The notes under the pieces: generated by a model
The model's database searches: none
What the model was told of the DNA's origin: nothing
The model's input: the letters and a program-made list of their open reading frames with translations, nothing else
Translations under genes and position numbers: made by a program
Part shown: piece by piece, positions 24,817 to 33,367 of the stretch
Numbering within the stretch: position 1 is the stretch's first letter
Layout of the letters: every line of letters begins with the position of its first letter
DNA from: Bacteroidales bacterium
GTDB lineage: Bacteria; Bacteroidota; Bacteroidia; Bacteroidales; P3
Direction of reading: 5' to 3'
Assembly: GCA_017934545.1 (NCBI GenBank)
Contig: JAGBJI010000008.1
Coordinates: 1 to 64,000 of the forward strand
DNA length: 64,000 bases

Positions 24817-25282
24817 CGCAAAAACGGGTTAAATGCAAAAGGAAAGCTTGCTTTTCTTTTCATTTCCGGGTGCAAAGTAAACTTCGGTGAAGCCAAAGTT
24901 ATAAAAATTAACTCTGTACATACAAATACCTATATATAAAATCACCGCCTTTTTATTCAAAAATCTTTTTTACTTTATGTCGGTATATTTCGTTAAAAAA
25001 AAGTAGTAAAAAATTTCTTTTCTGAATTCATTTTGAAAAAACATATGTATTTTTTCAAAAAAACATATGAATTTTAATCAAAAAACATATGTTTTTTCTT
25101 TCAAAAACATATGTTTTTTATTTTTAGGTTCACAAAACAATTCTTTTTAATGCCTGTATGATATGGTATTAAGGGCAAAAAATGCCGCAAAGTGCGGAAA
25201 CCTCATTTTTAAGCCGCACTTTTTTGCATTAAAAATGTAATCCGACGGAATAAAAATAGGTGTTGATTAAAAATATTGTTGA
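24817..25282. other. Intergenic region between uvrB and trmD
   Basis: About 490 bp separate uvrB (leftward) from the end of trmD. Contents: the uvrB promoter, copy 4 of the CATATG element, and a possible trmD terminator hairpin (AAAGTGCGG at 25189-25197 with CCGCACTTT at 25214-25222). No gene is seen. Confidence 0.5.
25034..25126 (+). repeat. Four-box CATATG element, copy 4
   Basis: CATATG boxes start at 25042, 25064, 25086 and 25108. The middle spacer AATTTTAATCAAAAAA points the element leftward toward uvrB; box 1 is 226 bp from the uvrB -7 element, the longest such distance in the window. Confidence 0.95.
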
Positions 25283-25960
25283 TTAAGGTTTAAGCAAATC
25301 GGGACGGCGTTCTTTGGTACGCTGCAACGACTGTTCATATTGCCATTGTTCTATCTTTTTGGGGTCGCCGCAAAGCAGCACTTCAGGCACTTTCCATCCT
25401 CTGAATTCTGCGGGACGGGAGTAAACGGGCGGAGCAATCATATCATCTTGGAACGAATCGCTTAAAGCACTCTGTTCGTCGTTCAAAACTCCGGGTATAA
25501 GTCTTGCAACGCAGTCGGTTATCACCGCAGCGGCTAATTCGCCTCCGCTCAAAACATAATTGCCTACGGAAATTTCCATAGTTATGAAATGTTCCCTGAT
25601 TCTTTCGTCAATACCTTTGTAATGTCCGCACAGTATAAGCAGGTTTTCTTTCATTGAAAGGCTGTTGGCAACGGGTTGGGTGAGCATCTGTCCGTCGGGG
25701 GCGGTGTAGATGATTTCGTCGTATGCGGTTTTGCGTTGCAAATCTTCTATACAATTGACAACGGGTTCTATTTGTATGACCATTCCTGCACCTCCGCCGA
25801 AAGCGTAATCGTCAACGCTTCCGTATTTTTTGACGGAATAATTTTTCAGATTGATGAGGTTTAAGTTCAGATGTCCTTTTTGTTGGGCTCTTTTCAATAT
25901 GGAATACGAAAAAAAGCCTTCGAACATCTCGGGAAACAATGTTATTATATCTATTTGCAT
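25283..25960 (-). CDS. trmD: tRNA (guanine-37-N1)-methyltransferase TrmD
   Basis: This 225-residue trefoil-knot (SPOUT) enzyme methylates G37 of tRNAs next to the anticodon, preventing frameshifts. Family motifs: '[20 protein letters not shown]' at the N-terminus, '[12 protein letters not shown]', the SAM-knot '[14 protein letters not shown]' and '[16 protein letters not shown]', and the C-terminal '[16 protein letters not shown]'. I start at the ATG at 25960; an ATG nine codons upstream (25987) overlaps the -7 element TACTTTTG found leftward at 25985-25992, so it cannot be in the message. It is a single gene, divergent from the secreted-protein operon. Confidence 0.97.
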   Translation of the reverse strand: MQIDIITLFPEMFEGFFSYSILKRAQQKGHLNLNLINLKNYSVKKYGSVDDYAFGGGAGMVIQIEPVVNCIEDLQRKTAYDEIIYTAPDGQMLTQPVANSLSMKENLLILCGHYKGIDERIREHFITMEISVGNYVLSGGELAAAVITDCVARLIPGVLNDEQSALSDSFQDDMIAPPVYSRPAEFRGWKVPEVLLCGDPKKIEQWQYEQSLQRTKERRPDLLKP

Positions 25961-25984
25961 GGTTACAATTGAGTTATCCGTGTG

Positions 25985-25992
25985 CAAAAGTA
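25985..25992 (-). promoter_or_regulatory. -7 promoter element (TACTTTTG) of trmD
   Basis: Leftward TACTTTTG matches TAnnTTTG and fixes the trmD start at 25960. Confidence 0.6.
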
Positions 25993-26056
25993 CAACTTTT
26001 TTGCGTTTTGAGAAAAAAAGCAGGACATATAGGGCGGCGGATTTAAAAAAAAATCG

Positions 26057-26064
26057 TATCTTTG
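26057..26064 (+). promoter_or_regulatory. -7 promoter element (TATCTTTG) of the secreted protein-TPR-DedA-aroE-M50B operon
   Basis: TATCTTTG fits TAnnTTTG and lies 34 bp ahead of the ATG at 26099. Confidence 0.6.
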
Positions 26065-26098
26065 CAGACAGTAAATTTTAACAGGTTGGTTTTTAGTG

Positions 26099-27610
26099 AT
26101 GAATAAACTTATAAAGAATACGTTTTTGTTGTGTGCCGCTGTTTTGGCAGTAGGTTCGGTTCATGCACAGGTCAAAGATTACAAAGTCGTACCCGACTTT
26201 GATTACAATGATTATTCGCAAAGCATGAAATACATGATACAACCGTTTGCATTGACAGGGCAGACTTTGTATTTGGAAAATGTGAACGACACTCTTTTGG
26301 ATTATTTCTATACGGGTGTGACGGCACAGGAGCATGCAAAAAAACAAAAAACAAAACAAAAAAGCACCCGCACGGGCAAAAGGGATGTTGAAGATGCTTT
26401 TGCTGCGGCGTCAAATGCCAAAAACAATGTAAGGTTCAGAGGCAAAGATATTTCGTACTATTACCTGACACGTATGACAAAAGAAAAACTCAACACCCTG
26501 AAAGGAGCATGGTTTGTAGTGTTGGATTACGTGCCTGACCAATTTGCTTTCAACCGTGTGGCCGATGCCGCACCGGGAAAACAGGATTGGACTAAATTGA
26601 GATACCCTTTTTTGAAGTTATTGGTGGGCAATACCGAAGACACGGTGTTTTATGCTTATCAGAACTTTTACAATGAATATCATTTTCCGTTCACCCCGAT
26701 GTCTTATTACAACAGAAACAAAAACGGATATCCCGTCGGAAAATATTCAAACAGCGATTTAAACCTTATTCACTATGATACAAACGCAAACTATGCCATC
26801 GTGCCTGACCAACTCATAGGTCAGAAACTTACGCTTCCCGTTGTGACGGACGCAACGTTGGAAAGATTGTTCAACGGCATACGTTTGTATAATTACAGCG
26901 ACGATTCACGCAAATATTCCTTTACCGACTATCCCATAGCAAAGGCAAGACGGTTGGAGGGTCAGACTTTTGAAGTCAAAGACGTAGCTTTCGATGCCTC
27001 AAGCTTAACCAACGTATATCTGAAATTAGTTATACCCGGACGTACCGACACCATATATTATAAATATCCCACAAAAGAGGAACGCCGTTTGTTTCCTTTT
27101 GTCATAGAAACGTATTTGGCAAGACTGAAAAAAGAATACAAAGACAGGGAATTTACCGTAAGAGGCGACAAATTTCCGCTTACGGTCATTGATTTACGCA
27201 GAAAAAGACCGTTAACCCTGCATCAAGGGGACATATTCCGTTGTTTGGACGTAGTGGTTAAAGACGGAAAATTCCAAATGCTTATGCGTAATGAGAAAGG
27301 ACGTAAATTCTATATGCCCGAAGACTATGCTTTGGGCGATTGGCTGTCGTTTGAAAAATATCTTATGGACAATAGCGTGGAAAAATACCGCAATACATTC
27401 CCTACATATTACAAAGCCATTTGCAATAAAGAACTTTTGCAGGGCATGACTATGGATATGGTGTCGCAATCGTGGGGAAAACCCGACAGGGAAGTCTTTA
27501 CCAATTTTGACGGAAGCGACAGACATTGGTTTTATATGGGAAATATCTACGTTATATTCAAGAACAACAAATTGTTCAGAGTCGCAATGATTCCAAAAGA
27601 ATTGAGATAA
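26099..27610 (+). CDS. Secreted protein of unknown function
   Basis: This 503-residue protein begins with a clear signal peptide (MNKLIKNTFLLCAAVLAVGSVHAQ) and has no other membrane segment. I recognise no domain over most of its length. It is rich in Tyr, Lys and Asp, and residues about 85-100 are a Lys/Gln-rich linker. The end, 'LLQGMTMDMVSQSWGKPDREVF' followed by 'HWFYMGNIYVIFKNNKLFRVA', resembles the small SmpA/OmlA-type module (G-M-T...V...G-x-P) found in envelope proteins. I use the ATG at 26099 rather than the adjacent GTG. It is first in an operon: the next gene starts inside its stop codon (TAATG). Confidence 0.7.
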   Translation: MNKLIKNTFLLCAAVLAVGSVHAQVKDYKVVPDFDYNDYSQSMKYMIQPFALTGQTLYLENVNDTLLDYFYTGVTAQEHAKKQKTKQKSTRTGKRDVEDAFAAASNAKNNVRFRGKDISYYYLTRMTKEKLNTLKGAWFVVLDYVPDQFAFNRVADAAPGKQDWTKLRYPFLKLLVGNTEDTVFYAYQNFYNEYHFPFTPMSYYNRNKNGYPVGKYSNSDLNLIHYDTNANYAIVPDQLIGQKLTLPVVTDATLERLFNGIRLYNYSDDSRKYSFTDYPIAKARRLEGQTFEVKDVAFDASSLTNVYLKLVIPGRTDTIYYKYPTKEERRLFPFVIETYLARLKKEYKDREFTVRGDKFPLTVIDLRRKRPLTLHQGDIFRCLDVVVKDGKFQMLMRNEKGRKFYMPEDYALGDWLSFEKYLMDNSVEKYRNTFPTYYKAICNKELLQGMTMDMVSQSWGKPDREVFTNFDGSDRHWFYMGNIYVIFKNNKLFRVAMIPKELR

Positions 27611-29049
27611 TGAATAATGAATTTGACAGAGAGCAGAGCAAAGAGATGCTCCGTCAGGTCAGAAGGTATGAAAAACATAAACAGACCGGCGAAAAAATTT
27701 GGCTCGATTCGGATAACTACATTGATATTATAGATTGGTATTACGAAAACGGCAAAGACGAATTGGCAAAACAAGCCGTCAAAGAAGCATATCAACTGTA
27801 TGATACCAACGAAGAGATAGTTTACCTGTATGCAGGGTTGTTTGCATCGGAAGGAAACTACGACAAAGCCATTGAAATAGTCAAAAAAGCATTGCAGAAA
27901 AATCCTTCCGAAGATTTATACATAGACCTTGCGGCGTTGTATGTAGATTCCGACACCGATATAGACGGGGCTTTGAAGATTTTAAACTCATTGCAACCGC
28001 AAAATCAGCAGGATTATTATGTTTATTTGTTAAAAGGACGCATTTATCTCAAACTTGCCGACATTGTAACGGCGGAACAATACCTGCGGAAATCCATAAC
28101 GCTCAACCCCGACGAAGAACTGTCGTTTTGTTATTACATAGAATGTGCCGAAGAGGACGCTTCGCTGCACGAAGACTATGTTTTGATGCGGCCGATGGTA
28201 GGTTTCATGTACGATTTCACCCGTTCCAATCCGTTTAACGACTTTGCATGGTCTACACTCGGCACTCTGTACTTGGTATATAAGTTTTTTCCAGAAGCAA
28301 CGGAAGCTTTTGACTATTCGATTGCCATAAACCCGGAAGGCGAACAGCGTTATTTGGGCAAGGCGGAGAGTTTGGTTATGCAAAACCGCCCCAACGAAGC
28401 GTTGCAAGTGCTGATTGACGCCCCTAAATACCCTGACAACAAAGGCAGGTTCTACATTAAAATTGCCGACATCTATTTAAACGAAGGCATTTATTACACT
28501 GCACTGTTGTGGTTGAAGGAAGCGGAAAAATATAAAGAGCAACTGACGGACAAATCCTATATTTCCGACATGGCGATATGCTACTATATGACGGGAAATT
28601 ATGACAAAGGAAAAACCAAACTTATACAGGCGATGAACGAATCGCTTTCCGTTGACATGATATTGGATTTGTGCGGCATATTGTACGAAGGCGGGGCAAC
28701 GGAAGTGGAAGATTTTTTTGAGATGCTTATCGTTGAGAACTTATCTACCGATATTGCCGAAAAGGTTTGTATAAAGTGGGCGGAATTGAAAGTAAACGAG
28801 AAAAGATATATTGATGCCATGCGTATCATAGAGGCAACCGTTGATGACAAAATCACATGCAGCGAATATCTGTGGTATGAATATCTTTATTTGGCGTGCA
28901 AAGACAAACAATGCTATGCGTATGCGACAAAAGCGATGTCGGTTGCGGCACGGTTCAAATCCTTCCCCGAAAAGTTGATTGGCATTCACCCGGATTTAAC
29001 GCACAATCCTATATATTTAAATTGTATAAAAGAATATTTCAATGAGTAA
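27610..29049 (+). CDS. TPR-repeat protein
   Basis: This 479-residue protein is made of tandem tetratricopeptide-like helical pairs, for example 'EIVYLYAGLFASEGNYDKAIEIVKKALQ', 'DYYVYLLKGRIYLKLADIV' and 'YISDMAICYYMTGNYDKGKTK'. It has no signal peptide, so it should be cytoplasmic. TPR arrays act as protein-binding scaffolds; the partner is unknown. I start at the ATG at 27610, whose A is shared with the stop of the previous gene (TAATG), giving translational coupling. Its last bases overlap the DedA gene by 8 bp. Confidence 0.82.
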   Translation: MNNEFDREQSKEMLRQVRRYEKHKQTGEKIWLDSDNYIDIIDWYYENGKDELAKQAVKEAYQLYDTNEEIVYLYAGLFASEGNYDKAIEIVKKALQKNPSEDLYIDLAALYVDSDTDIDGALKILNSLQPQNQQDYYVYLLKGRIYLKLADIVTAEQYLRKSITLNPDEELSFCYYIECAEEDASLHEDYVLMRPMVGFMYDFTRSNPFNDFAWSTLGTLYLVYKFFPEATEAFDYSIAINPEGEQRYLGKAESLVMQNRPNEALQVLIDAPKYPDNKGRFYIKIADIYLNEGIYYTALLWLKEAEKYKEQLTDKSYISDMAICYYMTGNYDKGKTKLIQAMNESLSVDMILDLCGILYEGGATEVEDFFEMLIVENLSTDIAEKVCIKWAELKVNEKRYIDAMRIIEATVDDKITCSEYLWYEYLYLACKDKQCYAYATKAMSVAARFKSFPEKLIGIHPDLTHNPIYLNCIKEYFNE

Positions 29050-29806
29050 ACACCGTCATGCCTTATTGATTTTGGCATTTGCAGCCGTTGTTTTGTGCAA
29101 CACCATCGGCACTTTGCTGTTTGCACAAGACACTCAAAACACTTCAAACACCACTGCCGAAAAAGTAAAGAAAGAAAACACCGTAGAGAAAGTAGTTTCG
29201 TGGTATATGGACAATATCAACTACGGTACGGTTACACTGCTTATGGCGGTGGAAAGTTCGTTTATTCCTTTTCCGAGCGAAGTGGTTATACCGCCTGCAG
29301 CATACAAAGCATCGTCAGATGAAAACAATATGAACATTGTCCTTGTCGTTGTCTTCGGAACGCTGGGTGCAATGATAGGGGCATTGATAAACTACGTGCT
29401 TGCACTTGTCATAGGCAGACCTATTATTTATAAGTTCGCCGATTCACGCTTGGGACACATGCTTTTGCTTTCCAAAGAAAAAGTACAACAAGCCGAAAAG
29501 TATTTTATCAAACACGGCAAATCGTCAACATTCATCGGCCGCCTTGTACCCGCAGTCAGACAGCTTATATCCATACCTGCGGGCATTGCAAAGATGAATA
29601 TCGGAGTTTTTATGTTGTTTACGTTCTTGGGAGCGGCGATATGGAACAGCGTGTTAGCCGTTGTGGGCTATATAGCCAAAGGACAGCAAGACGTTATTGA
29701 AAAATATTCTTCCGAACTGTCGTATGTGTTGTTGGCATTGGGCGTGATGTTCGTTGCATATTTGGTTTACAACGGAATGAAGAAGAAAAAAACTTCCGTC
29801 GATTGA
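29042..29806 (+). CDS. DedA-family membrane protein (VTT domain)
   Basis: This 254-residue protein has an N-terminal signal-like segment, a polar stretch rich in Thr, Asn and Lys (about 30-50), then the DedA core of about five membrane segments. Diagnostic residues are 'ESSFIPFPSEVVIPPAAYKA' (the acidic re-entrant helix with E...P-x-P-x-E) and 'FIGRLVPAVRQLISIPAGIAKM', which is the G-R-x-x-P-x-x-R...P-A-G motif. DedA proteins are lipid scramblases or undecaprenyl-phosphate recycling flippases and depend on the proton motive force. It overlaps the TPR gene by 8 bp and shares its last base with the aroE start (TGATG), so it is firmly in the operon. Confidence 0.92.
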   Translation: MSKHRHALLILAFAAVVLCNTIGTLLFAQDTQNTSNTTAEKVKKENTVEKVVSWYMDNINYGTVTLLMAVESSFIPFPSEVVIPPAAYKASSDENNMNIVLVVVFGTLGAMIGALINYVLALVIGRPIIYKFADSRLGHMLLLSKEKVQQAEKYFIKHGKSSTFIGRLVPAVRQLISIPAGIAKMNIGVFMLFTFLGAAIWNSVLAVVGYIAKGQQDVIEKYSSELSYVLLALGVMFVAYLVYNGMKKKKTSVD

Positions 29807-30567
29807 TGGTTAACAAGGTTTTCGGACTTGTCGGCAACCCCGTAAAACACTCTTTTTCGCAAAAATATTTTGAGGAAAAATTCCTTAACCTGCACCTTAC
29901 GGACTGCAAATACAAATTGTTTTGCTTGGAAGATATAAATGATTTTTGCAAACTAATCAAAGAAGAAAGAAATCTCTGCGGATTGAACGTCACAAGTCCG
30001 TACAAAGAAAAGGTTATTGAGTTTTTACACTCGTTAAGCCCCGAAGCCACGGAGATAAAAGCCGTTAACACAATCAAAAAACTTGCCGACGGCAGATGGA
30101 AGGGTTTCAATACCGATTGCATAGGTTTTGCCCAAATGCTGCAAAGCGAAACGGATATAAAGAAAATTCATTCGGCGTTGGTGTTAGGCACGGGCGGAGC
30201 CTCCAAAGCCGTAACCTATGCCTTGAAACAACTCGGTATTGAGTTCACTGTTGCTTCCCGCAGACAAGATGTAAAAGATAAAAACACGGTTACTTACTTT
30301 GAGTTGAACCAATCGGAAAATTTTTCCGCCTTTGAACTTATTGTCAATGCAACTCCTTGCGGCATGGAGGGTTATTCTGCAATTGCCCCGTTGGATACAG
30401 ACAAAATCACTTCCAATCATACGGTTGTAGACTTGATATATAACCCCAAGCAAACACTTTTGCTGAAAACATCCGCCAAGCAAGGAGCCGCAACCGTTAA
30501 CGGACTGTCCATGCTGGTGAAACAGGCAGAGGCTGCGTGGCAAATATGGAATGAAGAAGATGAGTAA
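29806..30567 (+). CDS. aroE: Shikimate 5-dehydrogenase
   Basis: This 253-residue enzyme reduces 3-dehydroshikimate to shikimate with NADPH in aromatic amino-acid synthesis. Motifs: 'GLVGNPVKHSFS' at the N-terminus (substrate-binding Ser pair), 'GLNVTSPYKEKV' (catalytic Lys), 'VLGTGGASKAVTYAL' (nucleotide loop) and 'NATPCGM'. The C-terminal 'NGLSMLVKQAEAAWQIW' is also typical. The ATG at 29806 shares its A with the DedA stop. The gene overlaps the next by 8-17 bp. Confidence 0.95.
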   Translation: MVNKVFGLVGNPVKHSFSQKYFEEKFLNLHLTDCKYKLFCLEDINDFCKLIKEERNLCGLNVTSPYKEKVIEFLHSLSPEATEIKAVNTIKKLADGRWKGFNTDCIGFAQMLQSETDIKKIHSALVLGTGGASKAVTYALKQLGIEFTVASRRQDVKDKNTVTYFELNQSENFSAFELIVNATPCGMEGYSAIAPLDTDKITSNHTVVDLIYNPKQTLLLKTSAKQGAATVNGLSMLVKQAEAAWQIWNEEDE

Positions 30568-31228
30568 ATATTTCGTTATATTAGTTCCCACACTTGTGAT
30601 AATACTTATCCGCATGCGGCCTTTGGATTTGATTTTCCGGCCGTTGAACACCCTTACGCACGAATTCTCGCATGCAACCGTTGCCCTTGTTTTGCGTCAA
30701 AAAGTAAAGCGGATAGTGCTTAACAGAGATTTTTCGGGCAGTTGTCTGACTATGACCTCAAACAAAAAAGCACTTTTTTTTATTTCGCTTGCGGGCTATA
30801 CCGTTCCGTCGGTTCTGGGCTATGCGTTGATATACATAACCGACAAAAATCCGTCGGCATGGTGCTTTTATATAATAACGGCAATATGCGTTGCGGTTCT
30901 GATATTTGCTTTGGGCAGTGGCTTCGGGCGTTTGTGGGTGATGATTTTTGCTGCGTTCAACTTCGCCCTCGCACTTTTGAAAGATTTCGGTGCGTATTAC
31001 CCGTATGTATTGTATTTGTATGCCTGCATATTGTTGATTGAAAACCTTTGGTCTACCGTTACGCTGCTTTATATCTCGTTGGTTTCGCCCAAAAAGGCGG
31101 GCGATGCGGCGTTGCTTGCCAAAACCACGCATGTGCCTGCGGTTTTGTGGAGTTTGTTTTTTGTTTGTTTCACCGTTTTTATGTTTTACAAAAGCATAAT
31201 GCTTCTGAAAACCTTGGTAGTATTGTGA
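30551..31228 (+). CDS. M50B-type membrane metalloprotease
   Basis: This protein of 222-225 residues has about six membrane segments. The zinc motif 'THEFSHATVAL' (H-E-x-x-H, His37/Glu38/His41 counted from the first ATG) lies after the first segment, and the late motif 'GDAALLAKTTHVPAVLWS' contains the acidic residue (D-A-x-x-L-A-x-x-T...P-A) that defines the M50B-like family. Substrates are unknown. ATGs at 30551 and 30560 are both usable; the second, followed by AGTAA, overlaps the aroE stop more tightly. It is the last gene in the five-gene operon and is followed by copy 5 of the CATATG element. Confidence 0.8.
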   Translation: MKKMSKYFVILVPTLVIILIRMRPLDLIFRPLNTLTHEFSHATVALVLRQKVKRIVLNRDFSGSCLTMTSNKKALFFISLAGYTVPSVLGYALIYITDKNPSAWCFYIITAICVAVLIFALGSGFGRLWVMIFAAFNFALALLKDFGAYYPYVLYLYACILLIENLWSTVTLLYISLVSPKKAGDAALLAKTTHVPAVLWSLFFVCFTVFMFYKSIMLLKTLVVL

Positions 31229-31255
31229 TTTAGTACAGTTAATTCAGAAACCAAA

Positions 31256-31348
31256 AGAAAAAAACATATGTTTTTTATTTCAAAAACATATGTTTTTTGA
31301 TTAAAATACATATGTTTTTTTGAAAAAATACATATGTTTTTTTATTTT
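31256..31348 (-). repeat. Four-box CATATG element, copy 5 (one spacer inverted)
   Basis: CATATG boxes start at 31265, 31287, 31309 and 31331. The middle spacer TTTTTTGATTAAAATA points the element rightward toward panD; box 4 ends 118 bp before the panD -7 element. Its first spacer reads TTTTTTATTTCAAAAA, which is inverted relative to what the rest of this orientation predicts. Confidence 0.95.
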
Positions 31349-31453
31349 CTTTTCACGCTTTAAATCCTTGAACATGGGTTTTGCTTTATGCAGGTGCCGT
31401 GCAACGGGCGGGAAAAAAACAAAGATTTTGTTATGTGTTACGGAAAATATGTG

Positions 31454-31461
31454 TATTTTTG
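31454..31461 (+). promoter_or_regulatory. panD promoter (-7 TATTTTTG with -33-like TTTTG)
   Basis: TATTTTTG fits TAnnTTTG; TTTTG at 31426-31430 lies 23 bp upstream. The panD start is 26 bp downstream. Confidence 0.65.
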
Positions 31462-31486
31462 CACATTCAATTTAAATGATACTATA

Positions 31487-31828
31487 ATGCAAATAGAAGT
31501 ATTGAAATCTAAAATCCACAGAGTGAAGGTAACTCAAGCTGATTTGAATTATATCGGCTCTATAACCATTGATGAAGAGTTGATGGACAAGGCCAATATC
31601 ATTGAAAATGAACGTGTATATATTTATGACATAAACAACGGCGAACGTTTTGACACCTATGCCATCAAAGGCGAAAAACATTCGGGCGTAATAGGGCTTA
31701 ACGGAGCGGCAGCCCGCAAAGTGCAGGTAGGCGATTTGCTTATAATAGTTTCTTTTGCAACTATGGACTTTGAACAGGCTAAATCGTGGAAGCCTACTGT
31801 AATATTTCCCAAAGACAATCACATATAA
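31487..31828 (+). CDS. panD: Aspartate 1-decarboxylase
   Basis: This 113-residue pyruvoyl enzyme makes beta-alanine from aspartate for pantothenate and CoA. The self-cleavage site is Gly24-Ser25 in '[10 protein letters not shown]', and '[10 protein letters not shown]' plus '[21 protein letters not shown]' complete the family pattern. The ATG at 31487 is chosen because the promoter lies at 31454-31461 and upstream ATGs in frame (31388) would precede transcription. The rfaE2-like gene follows 15 bp later in the same transcript. Confidence 0.96.
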   Translation: MQIEVLKSKIHRVKVTQADLNYIGSITIDEELMDKANIIENERVYIYDINNGERFDTYAIKGEKHSGVIGLNGAAARKVQVGDLLIIVSFATMDFEQAKSWKPTVIFPKDNHI

Positions 31829-31843
31829 AACCCCGACGATTGC

Positions 31844-32341
31844 TTGAAAACTTTTGATGAAATCATAAAAGAAAAGATTACGGAGGTAAACACTTTGAAG
31901 CAAAAGCGGCAACAGATGGCGTTAATGCAAAAAACAGTGGTGTTTACCAACGGTTGCTTTGATTTGCTTCACTACGGACATGCGGACTATTTGGCTAAAG
32001 CCAGAAGTTTGGGCGATGTGCTGATAGTAGGAGTGAATACCGATGCGTCGGTCAGTAGGTTGAAAGGCACGGGGCGGCCTGTACAGGATGAAAAATCGCG
32101 TTGCATGGTTTTGGCTTCAATGTTGTGCGTTGACTATGTAGTTTTGTTTGACGAAGACACGCCTTACAACCTGATACAATCCCTTCAGCCCGACGTATTG
32201 GTGAAAGGTGCGGACTATAAGCCGCAGGATATTGTCGGCTATGATATAGTTACGGCAAACAACGGCCGTGTTCAAACCATTGAATTCGCACAGGGATATT
32301 CCACTTCCGCAATTATTGACAAAATATTGACAACCAAATAG
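31844..32341 (+). CDS. rfaE2: D-glycero-beta-D-manno-heptose 1-phosphate adenylyltransferase (RfaE2)
   Basis: This 165-residue nucleotidyltransferase activates heptose 1-phosphate to ADP-heptose for lipopolysaccharide or heptosylated glycans. It corresponds to the C-terminal domain of HldE as a free protein. Motifs: 'TNGCFDLLHYGHADYL' (H-x-G-H), 'VNTDASVSRLKG', 'KGADY' and the terminal 'GYSTSAIIDKI'. The likely start is TTG at 31844; the in-frame ATG at 31916 would cut off the N-terminal helix though not the catalytic core. No other heptose genes lie in this window. Confidence 0.9.
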   Translation: MKTFDEIIKEKITEVNTLKQKRQQMALMQKTVVFTNGCFDLLHYGHADYLAKARSLGDVLIVGVNTDASVSRLKGTGRPVQDEKSRCMVLASMLCVDYVVLFDEDTPYNLIQSLQPDVLVKGADYKPQDIVGYDIVTANNGRVQTIEFAQGYSTSAIIDKILTTK

Positions 32342-32410
32342 ATTGTAACCTCATATTGAGGCAATTAACCCGTGGGCATAAAAATTTTTATTCATTTTTA
32401 TGCTTTTTTG

Positions 32411-32445
32411 TTTTGCCCCCCCCCCAGAAAAAATACATATCTTTG
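32411..32445 (+). promoter_or_regulatory. Promoter with a run of ten C between -33-like and -7 elements
   Basis: TTTTG at 32411-32415 is followed at once by C10 (32416-32425), then by the -7 element TATCTTTG at 32438-32445. The spacer is 22 bp, within the 21-23 bp seen at icd, panD and tamB. A slip of the C run would change that spacing, so this looks like a phase-variable promoter for the outer-membrane barrel gene starting at 32500. Confidence 0.65.
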
Positions 32446-32499
32446 CAAACCATATAATTTATTTACAAAAATAAGGAGGCACCTTATAAAAAACTGTTT

Positions 32500-33264
32500 A
32501 TGTATTTTATGACAAAAAAATTATTTTTTACAGCCCTTTTGTTTGCGGTTGTGTCTGTTGAGTGCGTTCATGCACAGATTGAAACTTTAATTTGGACCGG
32601 TGATTGGCGTTACGGATTGAACATAGGCTCAAGTATGCGTTTGGGAAATAAGGCAGGATTTTCTTCGGATTTGTACAGTATGGAAACGTTTTACGGAGAA
32701 AATTTCAAGCATTCATTGTCCGGTCCGTCCATAGGGTTTACTACCGGAGGTTATGAGTCGTATTGGGATTGGTTTGAGTATGGTATTCAAATGAGTTTGA
32801 TGTATCAGCGGAACAAAACCACATTTGATGTTTTCAATGCAGCGGGTGACCGCATAGAGATTGAGAACACGGACAACACATTTTCGGCAGATGTTTTATG
32901 GCGTTGCGGTTACAAACCGACGGAAGCCGCAACCGTTTCTTTGGGGGCGGGATTTATGTTTCTTGTTCCGCACAATTACAAGATTAATACCACCGCTTTG
33001 CAGGGAACATTGGGCGGAGAAACGGGATTGAAAGGTTCGGACAACAAATCACATTATTTAGGTGCGCAGGGCGAATTGGCGTTTACATATCTTTTCGGCG
33101 AGAGATTTTTCGCTCAATTGACAGGACGCTATATTTATTTCGGCTCCGACCGCACGTACGGCAGCGACCATTACGGTGTAAATGCCAAGTTGGATAATTT
33201 TTCGCAGATTTCGGTCTTTGCAACCATCGGTATACGTACCTATGCAGACAATTACCGCCACTGA
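32500..33264 (+). CDS. Outer-membrane beta-barrel protein, probably phase-variable
   Basis: This protein of 251-254 residues has a signal peptide ending in 'VHAQ' and then alternating aromatic and polar strands rich in Gly, Tyr and Phe, for example 'WRYGLNIGSSMRLG', 'FEYGIQMSLMYQRN', 'GELAFTYLFGERFFAQLTGRYIYFGS' and the last strand 'QISVFATIGIRTYAD'. That is the look of an 8-10-strand outer-membrane barrel (OmpW/porin-family-like). No catalytic motif is visible. ATGs at 32500 and 32509 are both possible. The promoter carries a C10 tract, consistent with on/off surface exposure. A strong bidirectional terminator follows. Confidence 0.75.
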   Translation: MYFMTKKLFFTALLFAVVSVECVHAQIETLIWTGDWRYGLNIGSSMRLGNKAGFSSDLYSMETFYGENFKHSLSGPSIGFTTGGYESYWDWFEYGIQMSLMYQRNKTTFDVFNAAGDRIEIENTDNTFSADVLWRCGYKPTEAATVSLGAGFMFLVPHNYKINTTALQGTLGGETGLKGSDNKSHYLGAQGELAFTYLFGERFFAQLTGRYIYFGSDRTYGSDHYGVNAKLDNFSQISVFATIGIRTYADNYRH

Positions 33265-33304
33265 TAAAGGCGTATTGATAAATTGCGTATAAGTTTTACA
33301 AAAT

Positions 33305-33342
33305 CAAGGGGGCTGAATACGAAAGTATTCAGCCCCCTTTGA
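33305..33342. terminator. Bidirectional terminator between convergent genes
   Basis: AAGGGGGCTGAATAC at 33306-33320 pairs with GTATTCAGCCCCCTT at 33325-33339 around GAAA, with A-rich and T-rich flanks on both sides. It serves the barrel gene and the convergent lipoprotein gene. Confidence 0.85.
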
Positions 33343-33367
33343 TTAAATAAAATTATGTCTTTTCGGT

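Noticed and set aside
32416-32425. C10 tract as a translational (in-frame) phase switch
   Set aside because: It lies upstream of the start codon and between promoter elements, so slippage would affect transcription and not the reading frame.
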